Source: Chloroflexia bacterium (GTDB lineage: Bacteria; Chloroflexota; Chloroflexia; Thermomicrobiales; UBA6265). From it: a stretch of DNA of 10,222 nucleotides. The stretch is taken from the NCBI GenBank assembly GCA_013698495.1, contig JACCUV010000150.1, positions 1 to 10,222 on the forward strand. The letters run 5' to 3'. Position numbers and translations under genes: made by a program. This document shows, piece by piece, positions 6,005 through 10,222 of this stretch; within the stretch, counting starts at the first letter, position 1, and every line of letters starts with the position of its first letter. The notes beneath the pieces were generated by a model. The model had not been told where the DNA came from. It did no database searches and saw only the letters and a list, made by a program, of their open reading frames with translations.

Positions 6005-7351
6005 ATGATCGAAAGAATCGAGGGTCTGGAAGCTGGACTGGCGCGTCTTTCGAGACGCGGCGGCGTCGCCGAACAGCCACTACCAGAACACTTTGCCAGG
6101 CGAATCCTGGAGGTGTTTGGCGAACCACTGACGGCGGCCAAGGTCGTGGCCAGGATCATCGCGGATGTTCGCGCGGAAGGCGACGTGGCCGTTCGGCGCT
6201 TCACGCTGGCGTTCGATGGCGTCGAACCGGCGTCGTTCGAGGCCCCGCGCGAGACATGGGAGTGGGCGTGGGATGAGATCGGACCCGAGCTTCGCTCCGC
6301 ACTGACGATCGCCTCCGATCGCATCCGCTCTTTCCACGAAAAGCAGACCCGTCCAAGCTGGTTCGATCCGGACGAGTTCGGCATCTTCGGCCAGATTGTG
6401 CGGCCGCTCGACTGTATCGGGGTGTACACGCCCGGCGGGTCGGCGGCGCTGCCGTCTTCGTTGTTGATGACGGCCATTCCAGCCCGGGTAGCCGGGGTCC
6501 GCGAAATCGTCGTCTCCGCGCCGCCCGGCCGCGATGGAAGGGTGGCGCCAATCATCCTTGCCGCCGCCAGGACCGCCGGCGTCGACCGGGTTGTCTCAAT
6601 CGGTGGCGCGCAGGCGATCGCGGCGCTCGCTTACGGAACCAGGTTGGTTCCCAAGGTCGACAAGATTCTCGGACCGGGCAATGTGTTTGTGGCGACGGCC
6701 AAGCAGCAGGTGTTTGGCGCTGTCGATATCGACCAGATCGCCGGTCCGACCGAGACATTGCTGATCGCCGATCACACGGCGGACATCGAACTCGTCGCCG
6801 CCGACATGCTGGCACAATCGGAGCACGGCGAAGACTCTTCGGCGGTCCTGATTACAACGTCCACGGATCTGGCCGGCCGCATCGATCGCGAGCTTGAAGT
6901 CCAACTGGCGCGCCTTGCTCGGGCTGGCGTAGCCAGGGCGTCGCTCGAGAACCATAGTGTGGTGGTTGTCGTCGAGCAACTTGCTGACGCGGTCGCGCTG
7001 TCGAACGCCTATGCGCCCGAACATCTCTGTCTGCTGGTTCAGGACCCGTGGACGTTGGTTCCGGCGATCGAAAACGCGGGTGGGATATTCATCGGAGAAT
7101 CGAGTCCGGAGGCGCTGGGCGACTACACCGCCGGCCCGAGTCACGTGATGCCGACTGGCGGTACAGCCCGGTTCTCTTCACCGGTCAATGTTTCCGATTT
7201 CCAGAAGGTGATCTCGGTGATTGCGGCCAACCACAGTGCAGTTGAGTCTTTGGGCCCGGCCACGATCGCACTGGCGAATTCCGAGGGCCTAGGCGGGCAT
7301 GCCGCCGCGATCGAACGTCGCCTGCGGCGGACGGAGTCGTCGCAAGGTTAG
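6005..7351 (+). CDS. hisD: Histidinol dehydrogenase
   Basis: HisD is a zinc enzyme that performs the last two steps of histidine synthesis, oxidising L-histidinol to L-histidine with two NAD+ in the cytoplasm. Length (448 residues) and motifs fit: YTPGGSAALPSSLLM (141-155), SIGGAQAIAALAYGT (198-212), KILGPGNVFVATAK (220-233), the catalytic pair E339-H340 in AYAPEHL, and zinc ligands Q271 and H274 (AQSEHGEDS), D373 (GDYTAGPSH) and H432 (EGLGGHAAA). The ATG at 6005 is chosen for its AAGGAG site; GTG at 6002 is a close alternative. It is the third gene of the pheST transcript, away from any other his gene in this window. HisD homologues can instead oxidise sulfonates or other alcohols; with all ligands kept, true HisD is the best call, but the isolated position leaves some doubt. 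Confidence 0.9.
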   Translation: MIERIEGLEAGLARLSRRGGVAEQPLPEHFARRILEVFGEPLTAAKVVARIIADVRAEGDVAVRRFTLAFDGVEPASFEAPRETWEWAWDEIGPELRSALTIASDRIRSFHEKQTRPSWFDPDEFGIFGQIVRPLDCIGVYTPGGSAALPSSLLMTAIPARVAGVREIVVSAPPGRDGRVAPIILAAARTAGVDRVVSIGGAQAIAALAYGTRLVPKVDKILGPGNVFVATAKQQVFGAVDIDQIAGPTETLLIADHTADIELVAADMLAQSEHGEDSSAVLITTSTDLAGRIDRELEVQLARLARAGVARASLENHSVVVVVEQLADAVALSNAYAPEHLCLLVQDPWTLVPAIENAGGIFIGESSPEALGDYTAGPSHVMPTGGTARFSSPVNVSDFQKVISVIAANHSAVESLGPATIALANSEGLGGHAAAIERRLRRTESSQG

Positions 7352-7929
7352 TGGCCGCCGAGGCGGCGCAACGCTTCCAGCACGTTCTGCTCTGTCGTCA
7401 TCGACTCGTCCGTCGGGATCGCCGAGATCGCGCCGAGCGCCTCAGCCGTGGTGTAGCCGAGCGCCTGGAGGGCGGCGAGGACCTCGGGATCGCTTTGTCG
7501 GGCGAGTGGTCCCGTGGTCTCCAGGTTCTCGGGAAGCTTGCCGCGCAGATCGAGGAGGATTCGCGATGCCGTCCGCTTGCCGATACCCGGAACCGACGAG
7601 AGCAAGGTCACTTCCTCGGCTTCGATGGCGCTCAGCAAGTCGTCAGGAGAGAAACGGCTGAGGACAGCGCAGGCCAACCGCGGTCCGACGCCGTTGACGC
7701 CGATCAGAGTCTCGAACCAGTTCAGCTCGTTCAGGGTCAGGAAGCCGTAGAGATTGAGCGCGTCGTCGCGGACCACGAGGTGCGTGTGCAGCTCGACCGA
7801 GGATCCCAAGCCGCCCGCGTCGGCGCCGGTGCGAGAACTCGTGCTGACGCGATAGACAACGCCGTTGACATCGACCAGCACGGCGTCGGCGGTCACAGCG
7901 CGGAGCGTTCCGATCAAACCCGCAATCAT
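7348..7929 (-). CDS. ruvA: Holliday junction branch migration protein RuvA
   Basis: RuvA binds four-way DNA junctions as a tetramer and loads the RuvB motor for branch migration in recombinational repair. The 193-residue protein has the three expected parts: an N-terminal OB fold starting MIAGLIGTL (about 1-63), two helix-hairpin-helix motifs (GVNGVGPRLA near 77-86 and SVPGIGKRTA near 111-120), and a C-terminal RuvB-contacting domain (about 146-193, with EVLAALQALGYTTAEA) after a flexible linker. The ATG at 7929-7927 overlaps the TGA of the upstream hydrolase gene (ATGA), so translation is probably coupled. Its stop overlaps the end of hisD, which converges from the other side. ruvB and ruvC are not adjacent here. 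Confidence 0.96.
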   Translation of the reverse strand: MIAGLIGTLRAVTADAVLVDVNGVVYRVSTSSRTGADAGGLGSSVELHTHLVVRDDALNLYGFLTLNELNWFETLIGVNGVGPRLACAVLSRFSPDDLLSAIEAEEVTLLSSVPGIGKRTASRILLDLRGKLPENLETTGPLARQSDPEVLAALQALGYTTAEALGAISAIPTDESMTTEQNVLEALRRLGGH

Positions 7930-8813
7930 CTGTCGTCCCTATCATGACCGATTCCAAATACGCGCATCGCCGTGCCGCCGAGGACCTCGGCGAGCGCGGG
8001 CTCCCGCAGTCCCGAGGCGAGCACCTTATTCAGGAACGCATGCTGTTTGAGGAGCGGGTAATCGGTTCCAAACACAATCCGCCCCGCTCCCAGCAACCGC
8101 TCGACGACCGGGAATATGTCGAACCGGTAGAGGTAGGTGGAGGCCGCCGAATCGTAGACGACATTGCGGGCAAGCTCCGTGACCTCTGGCATCAACTCGT
8201 AGAACGGCAAACCACCGCCCCAATGGGCGGCGACTACTCGCAGTTCGCGATTCGCTTCCAGGAAGCGGAGTATCTTGTCCGGCGTGGCTGTTCCCTTGCC
8301 GGGATAGGCATGACCAGCCGGTTCCGAGCAATGGATCAGGACTGGCGCATCCGCCTGCACGCAGGAGTTCATGGTGTCGGCGATCTCACTGGGTCGTTCC
8401 CAACTGAACCCCTGGGCATCGGCGTTCAACTCGCCAATGCCCACGGCTCCAAGATTGACCGCACGTTCGATTTCCGCGGCGGCCCCGGCGGCGACCGGAT
8501 TGACAATCGCCAGCCAGGCGATTCGATCCGGATACGCCCGCTGAACCTCGGCCAGAAAGTCGTTGTGCTCGCGGCATAGTCCCGAGTCCCGCCAGGGCCA
8601 GCCGCAGACCACCGACATCTCGATGCCCGCCTCGTCCATGCTGGCGACAAGGTCTTCGGGAGTGACGAGGACGATGTTCGGTGAGGCGTACAGCTCGCCA
8701 AACCATGGGTCCCTTTCGAGGTGGAGCGTACGGTCGAGTACGATTTCAGGTGGAAAGAGATGGGTGTGCGCATCCACGATCCGGCGCCTGGCGGGGGTTG
8801 CAGCATTTTTCAT
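7926..8813 (-). CDS. Amidohydrolase-2 family metal-dependent hydrolase
   Basis: This is a TIM-barrel hydrolase of the Amidohydro_2 superfamily branch, which includes metal-dependent hydrolases and decarboxylases of the ACMSD type. Counting from the ATG at 8813, the metal-binding HxH is in VDAHTHLFP (13-21), further candidate ligands are H161 (LIHCSEP) and H197 (AAHWGGGLPF), and the late aspartate is D251 in FGTDYPL. Length (295 residues) is normal for the family. The reading frame extends to a TTG at 8825; neither start has a good Shine-Dalgarno site, so the ATG is chosen for its codon and because the conserved part begins soon after. No signal peptide is seen, so it is probably cytoplasmic. 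The substrate is unknown. It overlaps ruvA by ATGA, but a functional link to DNA repair is not implied. Confidence 0.85.
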   Translation of the reverse strand: MKNAATPARRRIVDAHTHLFPPEIVLDRTLHLERDPWFGELYASPNIVLVTPEDLVASMDEAGIEMSVVCGWPWRDSGLCREHNDFLAEVQRAYPDRIAWLAIVNPVAAGAAAEIERAVNLGAVGIGELNADAQGFSWERPSEIADTMNSCVQADAPVLIHCSEPAGHAYPGKGTATPDKILRFLEANRELRVVAAHWGGGLPFYELMPEVTELARNVVYDSAASTYLYRFDIFPVVERLLGAGRIVFGTDYPLLKQHAFLNKVLASGLREPALAEVLGGTAMRVFGIGHDRDDR

Positions 8814-8828
8814 AGTGGTTAACAAGTC

Positions 8829-8878
8829 TTCGTCGGTCCGTGAGAGCCCTTGGGATTCCTCTCCCGTCGGAATGACAA
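8829..8878. repeat. Possible dispersed non-coding repeat
   Basis: Between the PP2C gene and the hydrolase gene, the minus strand reads TTGTCATTCCGACGGGAG, then GAATCCCAAGGGCTCTCACG, then GACCGACG (8878 down to about 8831). It holds a GAGAG/CTCTC inverted repeat with an imperfect stem and two CGTCGG copies on the plus strand (8831-8836, 8865-8870). In form it recalls the short GTCATTC...GAATC intergenic elements I know from several environmental genomes. Only one copy is visible here, so the repeat status is a guess from memory. The rest of the gap (8879-8941) shows a weak ACGCA/TGCGT dyad and nothing else. Confidence 0.3.
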
Positions 8879-8941
8879 CGCATCCCGTTTGTTGCGTGGT
8901 TGCTTCGAGTACGCAATTCGCTCTATCAACGAGCAGGCTCC

Positions 8942-9850
8942 CTACAGGTAGAAGTAGACACCGGCGACGATCGCCAGGATGAGGAAGAGAATCAGCACGA
9001 TCGGGACCAGGAGCGGACTCAGGCGTGGGGCTCCCGCCGCAATCTCTGTACCGATTTGCTCCCGCTGCACCGTCGCCAGCGAGGGGCTGACCTCCAGGAC
9101 GATCGCGCTGACGTTGTCTGTTGTGCCGCGCTCGATCGCCATCGAGGTCAGGGCGAGCACGGAATCCTGGGGCGCCCCGCCGAGAATGGTAGTGACATAG
9201 TCCTCAGTCTGAAGGACATCGAAAAACCCGTCGCTGCACAGCAACAGGCGATCCTCCGGCAGCAAGGTTATTTCATAGATGCTCGGCATCCGGCGATCGA
9301 GTGTTTCGCTAAGACCGAGCGCCTGGGTGACGATGTTGCGCTGCGGGCTCATTCGCGATTCCTCTTCGCTGATCACACCCTTGGCGACCTGTTCCGCGAC
9401 GAGCGAGTGGTCCTGGGTGATCTGCGTAAGTTGCCTGGACCGGATCAAATAGGCACGGCTATCGCCAACGTTGGCGATTGTCGCGTACTTGCCGCGAACA
9501 ACCGCTGACACCAGCGTGGTGCCCATTCGCGAATCATCCTGCTCGGCCGGAGACTGGTTGTAAATCGCCTCATTCGCCCGGCGGTAGGCCTGCTTCAAGG
9601 CGAGCGCCACATCGTCCGGTGCGTCTCGAGCGAAGAGATCCTCGAGCAGGGAAATCGCGAGTTGGCTCGCGACCTCGCCCTTCTCGTGGCCACCCATCCC
9701 GTCGGCAACCGCCAGCACCATGCCACCAGTATCTCCCGGCGTCAGCGAGGGCACAGATTTGACGAGAATAGCGTCTTCGTTGTTCGGGCGACCGGCGGGT
9801 GAGGTTGCGCTGCCCACGGACAAGTTGAATTCGGCGGGAACGAGACTCAA
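8942..9850 (-). CDS. PP2C-type Ser/Thr protein phosphatase with C-terminal membrane anchor
   Basis: The protein removes phosphate from Ser/Thr residues and normally counteracts Hanks-type kinases (PrpC/Stp family). Residues 10-255 form a complete PP2C domain: RPNNEDA (21-27, D26), VADGMGGHEKGE (48-59, metal ligand D50), GTTLVSAVV (110-118), NVGDSRAYLI (127-136), QDHSL (146-150), CSDGFFDVL (205-213, D207) and GTTDNVSAIVLEV (242-254, D245). After a polar linker, residues about 279-302 are a strongly hydrophobic segment ending at the C-terminus, so the enzyme is tail-anchored with its catalytic domain in the cytoplasm. The start is TTG at 9850-9848, with GGAG (9861-9858) 7 bases upstream; no ATG fits. 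It is transcribed divergently from an exported protein. No kinase gene is in the window, so its partner is unknown. Confidence 0.95.
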   Translation of the reverse strand: MSLVPAEFNLSVGSATSPAGRPNNEDAILVKSVPSLTPGDTGGMVLAVADGMGGHEKGEVASQLAISLLEDLFARDAPDDVALALKQAYRRANEAIYNQSPAEQDDSRMGTTLVSAVVRGKYATIANVGDSRAYLIRSRQLTQITQDHSLVAEQVAKGVISEEESRMSPQRNIVTQALGLSETLDRRMPSIYEITLLPEDRLLLCSDGFFDVLQTEDYVTTILGGAPQDSVLALTSMAIERGTTDNVSAIVLEVSPSLATVQREQIGTEIAAGAPRLSPLLVPIVLILFLILAIVAGVYFYL

Positions 9851-9918
9851 ATTCGGACTCCAGGCATCGATCTATGACGCAACGACGCTCGCGGACCGCA
9901 AAGTTGGTCCCGGCGCTT

Positions 9919-9927
9919 GCTATTATC
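9919..9927 (+). promoter_or_regulatory. Candidate extended -10 promoter for the exported protein gene
   Basis: TGC-TATTAT (TG at 9919-9920, hexamer 9922-9927) resembles the extended -10 element in front of pheS (TGC-TATACT). No clear -35 box is seen. Use would give a leader of roughly 135 bases before the ATG at 10069. It lies directly against the minus-strand -10 box of the PP2C gene. Confidence 0.35.
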
Positions 9928-9952
9928 CCTGTAGACACGGAAATGTCACAAA
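9923..9952 (-). promoter_or_regulatory. Candidate promoter for the PP2C gene
   Basis: On the minus strand, TTGTGA (9952-9947) is followed 18 bases later by GATAAT (9928-9923). The implied start near 9916 gives a leader of about 65 bases with the GGAG site. The -10 box overlaps a plus-strand -10 candidate at 9922-9927. Confidence 0.45.
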
Positions 9953-9966
9953 GTGCACGCTCTGGC

Positions 9967-9996
9967 TTGACAGGATTGGGGCAAATTTGGTGATTC
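9967..9996 (+). promoter_or_regulatory. Second candidate promoter for the exported protein gene
   Basis: A perfect -35 box TTGACA (9967-9972) is followed after 18 bases by TGATTC (9991-9996), a poor -10 hexamer but preceded by TG at the extended position. A start near 10003 would leave a leader of about 65 bases. Confidence 0.35.
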
Positions 9997-10068
9997 CCGT
10001 TGGTGCATCGCCTCTCCAGGCGCCAGGCGAATTAAGTCCGAACGGTTTCAACGAAAAGAGATTACAGC

Positions 10069-10222
10069 ATGAACCTGCAGAGACCATTTGGTACCCGCCG
10101 AGCATTCGCGGCATCTGCCCTTGCCGTCCTGGGCCTCGGGGGCCCAACGCTCCGCGAGGCGTCGAGTCTGGATATCAATGCCGAGTCGGTCCTGCGCGCG
10201 GCCAGTATTCGACTGGCGGAGG
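10069..10222 (+). CDS. Exported protein with twin-arginine-like signal peptide (N-terminal fragment)
   Basis: Only the first 51 codons are in the window, starting MNLQRPFGTRRAFAAS. T9-R10-R11-A12-F13 fits the twin-arginine consensus (S/T-R-R-x-F), and residues 14-25 form a short hydrophobic stretch (AASALAVLGLGG), so the product is probably exported, by Tat or possibly Sec. No lipobox cysteine is visible. The following residues, around INAESVLRAASIRLAE, are amphipathic; comparable N-termini occur in LppX/LprG-like extracytoplasmic proteins, but this is too little to assign a family. The ATG at 10069 has a weak AAGAG site about 8 bases upstream. The gene runs off the right edge. It is divergent from the PP2C gene with a 218-bp shared promoter region. 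Confidence 0.65.
   Translation, partial: MNLQRPFGTRRAFAASALAVLGLGGPTLREASSLDINAESVLRAASIRLAE

Noticed and set aside
6005..7351. HisD homologue acting as a sulfonate dehydrogenase rather than histidinol dehydrogenase
   Set aside because: All zinc ligands and the Glu-His catalytic pair of HisD are present and no sulfonate genes are nearby; kept only as a minor doubt.
1..10222. CRISPR array, phage genes, toxin-antitoxin pair or secondary-metabolite cluster
   Set aside because: No regularly spaced repeats, no integrase or phage structural gene, and no small gene pair is visible; the genes are ordinary housekeeping types.

Overview
The window looks like a chromosomal stretch of a high-GC bacterium, most likely a member of the Chloroflexota (Thermomicrobia-like). 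That is an inference from high GC, a transcriptional T-box in front of pheST, a fused TAXI-type TRAP permease, TTG start codons behind strong Shine-Dalgarno sites, and a membrane-anchored PP2C phosphatase. No 16S or other taxonomic marker is present.

Layout, left to right. (1) 2-559, plus strand: C-terminal end of a fused TRAP transporter permease cut by the left edge. (2) 611-715: a 105-bp nested palindrome bounded by TA dinucleotides that looks like a small non-autonomous (MITE-like) element; it overlaps the last codons and the stop of enolase. (3) 713-1996, minus strand: enolase, started by TTG. (4) 1997-2396: divergent control region with an enolase promoter, an extended -10 promoter for the phe operon, a phenylalanine-type T-box leader with a clear terminator, and a hairpin over the pheS ribosome binding site. 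(5) 2397-7351, plus strand: pheS, pheT and hisD in one probable operon, so all three would lie under T-box control. (6) 7348-8813, minus strand: an amidohydrolase-2 family hydrolase followed by ruvA with an ATGA stop/start overlap; ruvA meets hisD tail to tail with a 4-bp overlap. (7) 8829-8878: a short structured non-coding segment that may be a dispersed repeat. (8) 8942-9850, minus strand: a PP2C-type Ser/Thr phosphatase with a C-terminal membrane anchor. (9) 9851-10068: divergent promoter region. (10) 10069 to the right edge, plus strand: start of an exported protein with a twin-arginine-like signal peptide.

Most of this is housekeeping: glycolysis (enolase), phenylalanyl-tRNA charging (PheST), histidine synthesis (HisD) and Holliday junction processing (RuvA). 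The T-box links phe-tRNA synthetase supply, and by transcript continuity hisD, to the level of uncharged tRNA-Phe. I found no convincing undescribed multi-gene system. The items most worth a second look are the TA-flanked palindrome that appears to have rebuilt the enolase stop codon, the placement of hisD downstream of a Phe T-box, and the possible second control layer over the pheS ribosome binding site.
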